A DNA stretch of 64,000 bases from Taudactylus pleione (lineage: Eukaryota; Chordata; Amphibia; Anura; Myobatrachidae), in NCBI GenBank assembly GCA_031769625.1, contig JAUIMM010000213.1:4235501-4299500 (forward strand). Reading direction: 5' to 3'. A program made the position numbers and the translations under genes. Shown here in pieces: positions 1 to 10,999 of this stretch (the stretch's first letter is position 1; every line of letters starts with the position of its first letter). The notes beneath the pieces are model-generated. The model saw nothing but the letters and a program-made list of their open reading frames with translations, searched no databases and had not been told where the DNA came from.

Positions 1-438
1 TGTAAGGGCAGCACTCAGAGCAATGGTCCAAGACCAACGAATCTATTTTGAGATACTGACCTCAGAACTGATATTCAAAGCTCAGCAGTCTCTACTATCA
101 GCGGACACTAGCATTGTAACACAGACTCAGGAAGTGCATCTCAATGGGGCCGGGCCCACTGAGCTTGTACTTTCAGCATGTATTTTCATCCCTGAAATCT
201 GGGCCGCCAACACCATAGCACATACCGCACCATAGTTATCAGAGATTGGGTAACTTGGTGATAATTTTAGTATTTTAGAATATATATGTTTATTAAATTT
301 AAAATGACCATTTATGTTTTATACATTTTATAGGCCATGTTGGCCACAAAAACAGAAAACACAAAAAAAAAGTACAAAATTTAAAAGTTTTAATAAAACA
401 ATCATCTTGTTTAAGAATAAAAAACAGTGGTGTGTGTT
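1..438. other. left-edge DNA without a recognised gene
   Basis: A short open frame at 23-235 resembles no family I recognise and has no codon or splice support. From about 240 the sequence is AT-rich with A runs. I see nothing functional here. Confidence 0.4.
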
Positions 439-811
439 TTATCTTACCTTACAATAACGGAACTGCAGCACCTTCACGATAGCCAAACTTGAGGTCAAGC
501 GTCCCGTAGTCAGGTACCTCAAAGTCGCCACGAGCCTCTCCTCGGCCATGTTGGCCATCCTAAACTTGGTGTAGTGCTTCTTTATATAGGGGGTCACCAT
601 ACAGCAATTCCTGGAATGTGGGCTCATCCATTCGCTGGAAGTTGCAGTAATCGACCGGGTTGTTCTCCCTCATCTCCGTCAGCAGGAGCATGTATGATCG
701 GCTCTCCCTCTCCAGCAGCCAATCCTTTGTCCAGCGGGACCTAATCCTCCTCCTATGCTGGTCCCTCTCCCTCTCCTCACTCAGCTTAACCACAGCACGG
801 CAGGGATCCAT
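439..811 (-). pseudogene. PIF/Harbinger transposase N-terminal fragment
   Basis: Read on the minus strand from an ATG at 811, the frame begins MDPCRAVVKL. It then gives an Arg-rich stretch, a WTKDWLLERE block and FQRMDEPTFQELL, the usual N-terminal layout of PIF/Harbinger (HARBI1-like) transposases before the DDE domain. After QELL the frame shifts by one base near 593-597. The homologous protein continues in another frame (MVTPYIKKHY, then ERLVATLRYLTTG, the helix block found in this family). The catalytic DDE part is not seen downstream, so this is a broken 5' piece of a transposase gene and not a host gene. The element to which it belonged was not delimited. Confidence 0.7.
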
Positions 812-1349
812 CACCACAAAAGAGCAGGATAGAACACAGGAAACAGAGCTGGATAAAGCACTTTGTAAAGCCAGGCAATACAAAGCAAAGCACAGTAGCT
901 ACAATGTGGAACATTCAGCAGGGTAAAAACCAAGCCTCACTAATCACAGAGCAAAAAGAAACTGAAGAGACCTTAAAATGGCTGCTGCTATTTATACCCC
1001 CCAGTCAATCCCAGCAACCCCCTATTGAAGCACAGCCCTCTATTTAAATTTAGGCACGATCTATCTATGCATAACGATCCGTCGTATAGAAAATGTACGC
1101 CAGGGAGCTCCGGGGAGTTAAAGAGAAAACGGCACGATGAGTCGCATCGGCACTCATCGTGTAGGTGTATAGCCAACATTAGGGGCATGTCTTGCTGGCA
1201 ATGGTCACTTCCCCATTGTCAGATATATATTTTTGTCTTTTTTTTTTCTCTTTGATGTTGGGTGCAAGCTCAGGACTCATTTAAACTACACTGCTTAGGG
1301 ATTGAACTCTAGGTGACCTCTTCCTTTCTATGCGCACTGAGCATGTGCA

Positions 1350-2680
1350 AGATCCCTAGTGAGATTTTCTGGCCAGCCAGCAACAGCCAGAGTCCGGGAT
1401 AAAGGCCATAACCCTATTGGACAGCTGCGGTTGCAGGGCAGAGAGGAGCAGGGACAGGCGGGTGCGACTTACGTCTTGTTCAGTTTCCGCTTGTCTCTAG
1501 GCAGCCGGGACGCCATGTCTTATGGTCGCAGGGTTCGTCAGTTCCACTGTTACCAGGCAACAAGTTTGCAAACGGCGCCTGCAGTTGCCAGGCGACCAGG
1601 ATGCCGGGCAGCCGCAGGGATTGCTGGTACTGTCTCCTGTCGATTTGAGCTTGTACTAAGACGTGCAGCATCACAGCTGCTTCTACTCAGTCATCAGGAA
1701 TCCCGCCTTCTCAGGCTGCAGTGATTGGTGGATCTCCTTGCCGGTCATAGATTATACTTTGTGTGTAAGACCCTGGTCCTTGGCCATCTTTGTGAGAAAT
1801 CTCTGCCAGACAGAATTTTTGCCCTGACCCTGCGGACTTCGCTCCTTCGGTGCTGATTATTGTGCACCTTCTACATATTGTTATTTACAGGTATTGTGCT
1901 CTTGATACACACTGCTTATTACAGGAACTGTGCCTATATTTACTGTGCACCCGTTACGCATTGCTATTCACAGGAACCGTGCACTTGTTACACATTGCTT
2001 ATTGCAGGAACTGTGCTGCTATGCATTGTGCACTGTTAAAATAAGAGTACTGTGTCTAGCACTAGTCCTTTCTAAGTGCTATGTTAGTGCCGTGTTTTAC
2101 TGAGTGCTCCATCTGCAAAATCCCTGGCAAGTTACCTTGAATTTCTGTGCAAATTTAATACATATCTCAGCCCTGAATTACTACTGTGGATTATTGTGCA
2201 GATCTTAGTTCACCACTGTTAAAATAAAAGTACTGTGTCTAGCACTAGTCTTTTCAGTATATTCTGTCCTCTGTGGCATTCCACCAGTGCTCAGGTATAG
2301 TACTGTTCATTACTTGCATGGTTAAAGCTTATACCTCAGTGTTGCTGCCTGGTCCGTTCCATGTGTATTGTTGTTCTGGTCTCCTGCTCTGCATATGCCC
2401 AGCCATGTCTGTTTCAAGTTCACTACGTTCTTATGGAACTCTAATTGTTTCTACCAACTGCAAGTACCATACCAAATCTACACAGTGAATTCCATCTCTG
2501 CTGTTTTCCAACTGCAAGTTATATGTACCCATGCTTACACAGTGAATCTCATCTCTGCTGTTTATATCTGCAAGTACAAAGCCTCAGTGAATGCAATTCT
2601 GCTTATTACCAACTTAAAGCTATAGTACCTCTCCCATTCAATATATATACTGTGTTGGATTCTGTGCTGCTGCTATACCT
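1350..2680. repeat. unclassified LTR-like repeat with short internal tandem copies
   Basis: No coding frame is convincing. Around 1850-2040 a roughly 50-base unit containing CAGGAACTGTGC and ACACATTGCTTATT recurs in diverged form. A 35-base block with GTACTGTGTCTAGCACTAGT occurs at about 2045 and again near 2230. A second unit built on AACTGCAAGT and ACAGTGAATT recurs at 2455-2570. Repeat-rich, GC-mixed DNA of this kind is common in LTRs of amphibian retrotransposons, but I see no primer-binding site or polyprotein, so the class is a guess. Confidence 0.3.
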
Positions 2681-2693
2681 ACAAGCCTTACCA

Positions 2694-2780
2694 GCTCCCT
2701 CCGTCGTGCGCATGCGCAGTGGGGACCATCGACCCACTTGCGAGCGGACAGCCGCTCGCAAGTGGGTCTGAATGAGGGCC
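2694..2780. mobile_element. right end of a hairpin-tiled MITE (ATTCAGA-end family)
   Basis: This piece is colinear with the last 87 bases of the complete element at 53482-54005, differing at a handful of positions. It keeps the terminal stem built from GACCCACTTGCGAGCGG and its complement, and the terminus TCTGAATGAGGGCC. The left part is missing, so this is a truncated copy. Confidence 0.8.
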
Positions 2781-2799
2781 TATATCTTTATTAAAATGG

Positions 2800-3612
2800 G
2801 AAGATTTATCTTGCTCCGTGTCTGAATATTGGTGGCTGGTATATCGGACTTGCTTCCGTTTTTCTAGGTGCATCTCCCATTCGGAGGAGTTTTATAAATT
2901 ACTCCATTGATTATATTTTACTCCAGTTTTGATGCATAAGATCTGGCCGTCTCAATATAATTTATGCTGGCATAATTGTGGTAATGTAGGCTCCCTCCTA
3001 CATATTTATTGGTCATGCCCAAATATATCTAACTTATGTTCCTCTGTATTTGCTCTTATTTCTAAAGTTCTGAATATTTGTACTACCCCCTCATTATTAG
3101 CCCGATTTCATCTGTATCATGAATATATACTTAATAATGATCACTACATCATGGGTCATATTCTCATTGCCACTAAACTTTTGCTAACTCCACATTGGCG
3201 CTCTTCTCATATCCCAAGTTTGGAAGCTAGTGAGAAAAACATCCGGTCCCATTGTGAATTTGAGACAACGGGAGTCTCTTACTCCTCCTCGGTCTCCAAC
3301 CCCCTGATCAGGTGGTTTGGCTGGAGCAAATACTGGGAAGTAAAAACCAGAGTTTAATCTTGGTAATTTCACAGTCAATTCCTGTAAAAATTTATTTTAT
3401 TGCAAACTTCTTGTTTTATATGCTATTGTTTTGTATTTTTGCCATTTAATGGTACATTTTCTCCTAAATCTTATGTGACTGCTGCTCACTCACTGTTACC
3501 CATATGTATACATGTAAACCATGACTATGTGTACCTTCCCCATCCCCTTCTCATTTCTGTATCCTGCCCCATACTCTACTTTCTAAAAAAAATGCAATAT
3601 TGAAAAAAAAAA
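2800..3612 (+). pseudogene. 5'-truncated L1-Tx1 LINE, 3' end of ORF2
   Basis: The frame from about 2929 to 3357 contains WPSQYNLCWHNCG, GSLLHIYWSCPNI and YIMGHILIATKLLL. These match, block for block, the C-terminus of the longer LINE at 24421-31893 (FCWRKCGCEGSLLHIFWSCP, YVIGHIFIATRAAL). The cysteine and histidine spacing is the zinc-knuckle-like region typical of L1-Tx1 ORF2. An A-rich tail ends near 3612. It is an old 5'-truncated insertion with no reverse transcriptase domain. Confidence 0.75.
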
Positions 3613-4420
3613 TTAAAGTGGACCACAAAATTACTTATTTTCTCTTTGCATTTTTCATTTAATTTTGTTTCATTTGTTTGTAATTAAACTAAAAAAAAGA
3701 TGCTTTTTATTTTTTTAATTTAAGAAAAAAATGCAAAAATCAGCCATTTGATACCGCTTAATAACCTCCAGTACTTTCCTTACGCCCACTAACAGCCTTC
3801 GATAATGATTCTCCTAACAAATATGTCTCTCTTTTGGGGTCCAGGATGCTCTCTCCACTTTTTCATGCACTTCTTCCAGGCAGTATTTTGTAGAAAAATC
3901 GCACACACTCGCAATGATTACCGTGAATATGCATTTCTACTTGGATCTTGCATTTCTCCGGATTGCACATACATGTAATGCTTTCGAGTTTCATAAAACA
4001 AACTCACTTTTGCAAACTTGCACCTAACTGGATTGACCCCACACATAATTTTTATGTCAGGAACCAAATAACCTACCAGTGTATTTTTGGAGTGTAAGTA
4101 TTATGAAAGAAAAAAGTTAGAACAAATTATACTATTCAAATATATGTTAACTACAAGTGTATGCTGTTTGTTTTGCAAGGAAAGAATTGATGTAGTTAAT
4201 TTCATTATACGGTGGTTATATAAAAATGGCTTTACTAAAATATAAACTTTTGATATGCTAGGATTATTTGAAAACTGCCATTAATCAATTCATATTATTT
4301 ATTTTTAACTATAATGCATGCATCCTATAAGAGAATATCCTGTGGGTGATTCCATGTCAAGTGATGAAATTAAAATTACCTTAACATTTACTTTCACACT
4401 TTGCACACATTAAATACTAT
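3613..4420. other. AT-rich DNA without a recognised feature
   Basis: No coding frame, hairpin element or tandem array stands out between the LINE tail and the left end of Harbinger element A. Confidence 0.5.
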
Positions 4421-5228
4421 GGGCCATATCCAATTAGCCGCGAACGATAAAATATTTTCTCGCGAAAAATCTATTCGCGCACATCGCATGTTAAATATTA
4501 CTTTTAGTTTTGTTTTTAACGTGCTATCTTATTAGAAGCTAAATCACGCCCATATCGCTCAGAAACGAGCCAATCGTGCGGTTTATGGACGGAGATATAT
4601 CGTTCTCCCGCTCTTTGTTCACATATATAAGGGATTCTTGTACATTGGCCAGACACCATTTTAGTCTGGCATTAGTAGAGAGAGCTATTAATCTTCTGAT
4701 GGGCCAATCTGCTGCAGTGTGATAAATATAGAGGTGAGTACATTATACAATTACATGCAGGTCGACTTATCTCTTGTTTGACTGAGGGGGGGGAGAGAAG
4801 GGTTTTGGTTTGTTTTTTTGCAATGTGCCCCCCTCACCCCCCTCTTACCTGTCGTAGGAGCATGAAGAAATAAATGACAAAGGAACAACAATACCGAGGA
4901 GGTACAGGTGGTGGACCACCTATCATACAACAATGGTTTTCGTGGGAGCAAAAACTAAAAGAAAAAATTAATCCAATAATGGTGGGAGTGGAAGGCCTCA
5001 TAGCCAGCCATGACGATCAACCTTCAAATCGCAATGGTAAATGTCTAGTTTATGTAACGTATTGCATAAATCCGAAATTTTAACTAATGAAATAATAATC
5101 TTTTTTTTATTTTTTCTATAATTGAAGTGAGTCAGGAAACTGATTATCAACCTCAAAACATCCAAAGAGGGCTAAACCGAAGAAATCAGTCCACAGTCTA
5201 AAAACAGGCAATCGAGTAAGTTTTGTTT

Positions 5229-5233
<5 letters not shown>

Positions 5234-5262
<29 letters not shown>
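5234..5262. repeat. (TA)n microsatellite
   Basis: Pure alternating TA run within the decayed intron of the Harbinger A partner gene. Confidence 0.95.
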
Positions 5263-5265
<3 letters not shown>

Positions 5266-5635
5266 TGGGATTCAAAATAAGTTTCCTATAATACTTAAAA
5301 CTAATTTAATTTATTTTAGAAATATCAAGAACATCTTTAACAACAGGACAGAGTGCAAGAAAATTGGAAAATCCAAGACCAACCTTTGAAAATATTTGTC
5401 CAGTTAATCTGAAAGAAATACATCTAGCCAACCCAATATGATGTTGTCCCTGAATCCGCTTCAATCCTCGGCAAATTCGGATGATACTTTTTTGGGATTT
5501 TCAGGTAAGAAATGTTGAAATAAGTTATTATATATTTGTCACATTTTTTAATAAAGTAAATTCTTAATAAAAATAGGTTTAAATATATATTTATTTATAT
5601 ATGTGTATATATATAGATATATATTATATATTATG

Positions 5636-5637
<2 letters not shown>

Positions 5638-5674
<37 letters not shown>
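5638..5674. repeat. (TA)n microsatellite
   Basis: Alternating TA run of about 37 bases in Harbinger element A. Confidence 0.95.
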
Positions 5675-5676
<2 letters not shown>

Positions 5677-6129
5677 CATAAATTTAAAAATATACAGTTG
5701 ACACGCCAAGTTCAATTGTCTATAGAAAGACAAAGAGGATTTGGATGATGATGTGAGTCGTCAGTGAGAGACTTGTTTTATTTAGAATGACTGGTAACCT
5801 TTACTAATCCTTGCCCTCCTGCCAGAGGCACCACTTTTTAATTGGGTGTCAGGCCCGAGACATGTTTTAGAATACGGTGGGGATGTTAAAACCGCCTCTG
5901 ATGAGAATTTATTATCTAAAGAAAACATCCTGAAGATTGTTCAGTGGTGATTGTTTATGAAAATATCTGCCTGCAGTTTCTTCCACCCGCTGGCGGCGAT
6001 ATGCCGGTAATTATCCAGGGATTTCAAAGGTTCAGTGGTATAGTTTTTCATTTTTTTTTTTAGAATCCCTGAATTGTGGCTATGGCACAACGTGGAGTAT
6101 ATAAGATGCAGGTACCTTATACCCCTTTT

Positions 6130-6262
6130 ACACCAAAATCCCGGGTCCGACCCTGGAATTTGAACACTGGTCAATCCCGGGTCGAATTGCAGTGCAAACG
6201 GGGTCTGAAGCCGAGTTCGACCCGGGTTTGCCCCGTTCACACTGAACCCGGGTAATCCCTGC
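6130..6262. repeat. left subterminal CCCGGGT motif cluster of Harbinger B
   Basis: CCCGGGT occurs near 6140, 6176, 6223 and 6246, in TCCCGGGTC or ACCCGGGT context. Related motifs (TCCGGGT, TTCCCGGGT, ACCCGTG) occur at 9843-9945 near the right end. Regularly repeated subterminal motifs are typical binding sites for the partner protein or transposase. That role is inferred here. Confidence 0.5.
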
Positions 6263-6370
6263 TTTTCCCTATAGATGTCATTAAAAATGGTCTTTTTTAA
6301 GGGCTGACAAAGATGAGATCACAAAAGGCAACAAAAGAGAGGGGCGGGGACTGCTTACAGCATTGCAGCA

Positions 6371-7996
6371 ATGATGGCAGACGGAGCACATGTGCGTTTT
6401 CCCGATGTCGTCACTGTTTTCAGCTTTCTGTTGATTTCAGCAACAGAGAATTGGATGCAGCTTTTTATGATGTGGCACCTTGTGCAGGGTTCGAGGAGGA
6501 GAGCGCAATTCTTGGCTGAGAGGGCTAGATTTTGACGCCAATATTTGCGCAGGAGGAGAGCACTGATATCAGCCAACATCACCACCATGATGAGATTGAC
6601 CACGATGAGAAATAGAAGAATGTGGGCCAGAGACCGCCACCATGGAGAAGCTTTCATGCAGACTGTAGAAGCTTTCCAAGTGGAGCAGTGGCTGGAACAC
6701 TTTCGGATGTCGCGTGCCACCTTTTATTATATATTGGAATTACTGGCACCAGCACTGATGATGCAGACCACCAACTACTGAAAGCCCATCACCCCAATCA
6801 GGAGATTAGCCATTGCACTCTGGTGGTATGCTACCCCCGGAGAGTACCGCACCCTCTCCTGTCTATTTGGTGTTGGGATTGGCACAGTCTGCAAGATCAT
6901 TTACCAGGTGACGCGGGCATTAGTGGATACCCCGTACCAGAGCTTTATCTCCTTGCCAGAAGGACAGCGCCTAGATGAAACCATCCAAGGCTTCCTCAGG
7001 CGTGGTTATCCGCAGTGTGCTGGTGCCATAGACGGGACCCACATTCCCATCATCGCCCCCCATGAAAACCCTGTGGATTATTATAATCGTAAAGGGTGGC
7101 ATTCGATTATTCTTCAAGCTGTTGTGGACCACCGATACTGGTAAGTAAATTTGTACAAATTATTCTTTCATATATCTACATTTATTGTATGTTTTTTGTT
7201 GTTAGAATACTCATTTTTTTTTTATGTTTTACAGATGTTTTCATAGGCTGGCCTGGACAGGCACATGACGCCAGAGTACTAGCCAACTCTGACTTGTACA
7301 GCATAGCAGAGGAAAAGCGGGGTGGATGGCTTTTCCCTAGAGAGGTAAGAATATATGGTCCTTTTTCTCTTTATGACCACTATTCTTATGTGCTTTAGCA
7401 AAATATGAAGTGTGAAATGATGCGGAATGCATGATATTCAAAAGTATTTGCCAACATATATATTGTGCTATAAAATACATGAATTTTTTTAAACCTACTT
7501 GACCACCATGTGAATACACCTTATGCCACTTCTCATTATAGTGACATTTTTTTTTTAACAGAAATCGGTGACCGTAGATGGCGTGGAGGTCCCGGTCCAC
7601 ATCATTGGCGATGCGGCATATCCTTTGAAGCATTGGCTAATGAAGGGTTATACACAACATGTACAGTTGTCCCCGGAAAAGGTCACCTACACTCACAGCC
7701 TTAGCTCTGCCCGGATGGCTGTGGAGAATGCTTTTGGACGTTTAAAAGGACGTTGGCGCTGTCTCATGAAGAGGAATGATGTGGACCTAAAAATCATGCC
7801 CCATGTAGTAGCAGCCTGCGGCATACTGCATAACAGTTGCGAAATTCAAAAGGACCACTTCCTTCCCGAGTGGAATGTGCAGGACACTGAGGTGGGGGGC
7901 ATTGCAAGTGATGCAGTAAGCTATGTGGGGGAGCATGAAGACAGCGCCGAGCTCATCCGGGCCACCATTTCTAAAAACATTCCCTTATTGATTTAA
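6371..7996 (+). pseudogene. Harbinger B DDE transposase (HARBI1-like), near-intact
   Basis: This is a PIF/Harbinger nuclease that would cut and join element ends. From the ATG at 6371 one frame runs to 7140, through an Arg-rich stretch and WLEHFRMSRATFYYILELL, then GAIDGTHIPI with the first catalytic Asp. A GTAAGT donor follows at 7141. The second exon (about 7227-7344) encodes FTDVFIGWPGQAHDARVLAN. The third (7562-7996) has GDAAYPL with the second Asp, then MAVENAFGRLKGRWRC with the catalytic Glu, and ends in TAA. Only two in-frame stops interrupt the first exon, TGA at 6533 and TGA at 6779. Both stand where an Arg CGA codon would fit. The acceptor of exon 2 also looks damaged, with TG where AG is expected at 7225-7226. 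All three catalytic acids survive. Confidence 0.85.
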
Positions 7997-8361
7997 AATA
8001 AAAAGGCAAAATTTCATATTTCAAACATGTTTTTGGTTTATTTGGTTTGAAAGTTTTATTTTTTTTACTTTAACCATGTGCATATATTCTGTTTTTTAAT
8101 AGAACAGTTTTAACACATTCTTAGATTGTGGAAAAAGTATAAAAACAGTATAAAACAAATGTCAAACATCGTATGCCCAATATAAAAGAAAAGTGCCTTA
8201 TAGATCCCTGCGGGCAAAACAATATACTATAAAAGTAATAAAAAAATGAAAAGTGCCATCACACAATAAACATGATACTTTTAGCCACACAATAGAAAAA
8301 AAAAACTAAAATAGAACATGTACCGGTTGGTACAACGATAAAATATTTAAAATGGCCATGT

Positions 8362-9564
8362 TTACGGCAATTGCCTATACACTGTATACTGTGGTGACTC
8401 TTGGTTTGTTTCTGTTATGTTAGGGTTAGTGCTAGGGTTGTAATAATTGGGCCCCATATTGCACTGCCCAAATCTGTGTTCTGGGTACACTCTGGCCTGT
8501 GGTAATGCCTGTGTTTGATTTGGATAAGCACGACCAAATGTGCGCTCAAAAAACAACATCTGTCTCTCTTGCATATCCATTAATTGCCTCATAAATGACT
8601 GCTGCATTTGCCTTTCAGACTCTAGAAACCGAACCAATCTAGCATCCTCCTGCCTCTGAATATCGGCATCCAATTCACGGAGATGCTCCACGATCACAGA
8701 AGTCATCGCTCTAGCCGCTTGCTCCGACCTGTTGAGCTTCTTCTTTCTGGGTGGCACATTGTAGACTGCAAAGGGGAGAAACAAAAAAATTATATATAAT
8801 ATGCACTGAGCCGACATAAAGATAGCAGTGGTGTTTGCGTACATGTGCTTGTGGCCTTCTATCTACCTGCACGCTAGCAGCACTCTGCAACAGTTACCAT
8901 TTGGATATAAGTGAATGTAGTGTGTGTGTGTGTAATGTGGTTGTTTTTCTTTTTTAAAATACTTACTATTAGCGCGTAGCGGAGGGGTCTTTTTAGGGGG
9001 CGCAGTCTCTGAGCTTGTCTCAACTACCTCATCTATGGTGGAAGCGATACTGTCAGCATTCACAGATGAATCCATCCTGTCAGCATTCACAAATGAATCC
9101 ATCCCACTACTTTCTCCAGGCTCATCGGTCAGTAGGAGCTGTGATGTTGGTCTGCTTTGCGAGGACGGCAGGGTAACCTGTGTAGCCGGTACCTCTTGAC
9201 TATCCTCCTGCTGGCTGGAGCAGGATGACGCAATTGAGGAGGACAGTGCTATGGGGTTTGAAAGCGCTGTATTTCCAAAAGCGCTGTAGCACAATTGGTA
9301 ATGCACCCATTCCTTGCGGCCTGCACCACTTTTGTTGCAGTTATGATCGTGCAGTTTAGTGAACTGCTTACACAAGGCCTTCAATTTATTGACCACTTGC
9401 TGCTGCGTGCGTTTTATCCCTCGGGACTCCAGCATCTTGGCTATATTGTGGTACACTACTGCATCTTTCACTGTGCCAGTCATCTGGCATTTAATTTCTT
9501 CCTCCGCCCTGATGAGCAGTAGCTCTCAGATATCGGCATCGGTCCAGTTCGATGCAGCACACAT
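8362..9564 (-). pseudogene. Harbinger B Myb/SANT-like partner gene, two exons
   Basis: Read on the minus strand from an ATG at 9564. The start MCAASNWTDADI is the W..-type opening of a Myb/SANT-like domain. It is followed by a TGA at 9528-9526 and then, in frame, by ELLLIRAEEEI, a helix with AKMLESRGIKRTQQQVVNKL and GAGRKEWVHYQLCYSAFGN. The rest of exon 1 is Ser/Thr/Glu-rich. The donor GTAAGT is at 8966-8961. Exon 2 begins at 8765 after a TTTGCAG acceptor (YNVPPRKKKLNR, a basic possible nuclear signal). It continues with a coiled coil rich in Gln, Glu and Arg (QRQEDARLVRFLESERQMQQ). The single early TGA is the only disabling change I see. The partner role is known for this superfamily and inferred here. 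Confidence 0.8.
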
Positions 9565-10264
9565 GCTGCTGTAGCAACAGGGTGTGGCTCAGGCTGCTGT
9601 TATGGCTGTGTATCAGCCTGCGTTTGGAGCTGCTGGTCAGGCTGCGGTGCGGCCTGCAGTTCTGACTGTGGCAGCCTGTGTATCAGCCTGCGTTTTGTGG
9701 GAGTTGGTCAGGCTGTGGTGCAGGCTGTGTGCAGGAGGTTAGGCAGGCAAGTAATGGCTGTGTGTGCGTCTCTCTGCAGGGTCCTGACAAATGACATCAT
9801 CTGCCAGTGCCCCAGAAGCTCCAAACAGCTAATAGCAGAATGTAGCCGGGTAAAATAATCCGGGTAGCACCCGTTCACACTGCCGCATGACACGGGAACA
9901 ACCCGTGTTCAACCCTGCTCTCAACCCGAGTAAGATTCCCGGGTAAATCAACCCAGGAAATTTTTCTGGGAGCCGTTCACACAGAGCATCGACCCAGCAA
10001 TAACCCTAGTTTTACGGTTGGTGTAAAAGGGGTATAAGTTACCGTTGATCAGTAATAAACTCTATTTAGCTTTTTAAGTGGGTAGAATGAGGGTAATAGA
10101 ATAGGTTAACAATTATGGGGTTCAAAAAAGGCGCAATACTACTGTTCTAAATATTATATTTCATTACAGCTGTGTACACTGAGGGTCATTACTATTACTA
10201 CCATCGTAATTTAATTACTACGTTCTACCTCATACTACAAAAACACCTACAATATTTTTTATTA

Positions 10265-10268
<4 letters not shown>

Positions 10269-10295
<27 letters not shown>
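10269..10295. repeat. (TA)n microsatellite
   Basis: Alternating TA run between Harbinger B and the next exon of Harbinger A. Confidence 0.95.
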
Positions 10296-10999
10296 CTTAT
10301 ATCTTTATAAATGTATAAATATTGCTATATTTAAAAAACATATATTTATATAAATATTATATAACATATGCTATATGGTTTAATTACCATTAATCAAAGA
10401 AGGATCAATTTCATTATGACATACAACCAGGAAATTTTCATAATTTTTCATAACTGCAGTATGATCCAATAATTGATCGAAAAGTTTTGATTTGCATTTG
10501 AAGTGTCACTATTCAAGAACGATAGTTCATGATTCATGGATTATAAATGTTTGAAGAAAAATGTGGTTAAACAAATTGATGTACCTTGAAATCGTATGTT
10601 TCTACTTGAATCAGAAAAAACTTTTTTAGGACAAGAATCTAAAGAATAATAAAGGCATATGACTGGTCATCATAATGCAAAATGTTACTATTTAAGCAAT
10701 AATTATGGGTATTATGTAATATTTTTTCTATAAACTACTGTATTAAATTGTAAATATAGAATTTTGCTGTAATAAAAAAATTCTCTTTAATGATATGTAT
10801 TTTCTTTTTCAAACAGAATCCATTGGTTCTAATGTAGCTATGGCTACAACAACCCAGCAGTTTTTTCTTGAAGAACAGGCAACAACTAGCAGAGGTTTGG
10901 CAAGTCATATTGGGCCGAATTTTAGACCAGATTTCATTGACCCAGTTCCAGATGATGGTGTTGTCGTTGAGGATATTTCTAGATCAACTCCCACCATAG

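Larger units (their letters stand above)
6116..10038. mobile_element. PIF/Harbinger element B, two convergent genes, nested in A
   Basis: The element is bounded by inverted ends CTTATACCCCTTTTACACC (left) and the complement ending GGGGTATAAG (right, to 10038). Several CCCGGGT motifs lie just inside each end. It carries a spliced transposase gene on + (6371-7996) and a Myb/SANT-like partner gene on - (9564-8362), arranged convergently with about 360 bases between their stops. It lies in the interior of element A, so it inserted later. The three-base target duplication expected of this superfamily is not clean (TAC left, TTA right). Confidence 0.85.

Noticed and set aside
1133..1161. Small palindrome CACGATGAGT with its complement considered as a regulatory site
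   Set aside because: An isolated 10-bp stem with no recognisable context; not enough to call a feature.
6355..6720. 121-codon frame on the minus strand
   Set aside because: It is antisense to the Harbinger B transposase N-terminus and has no family match.
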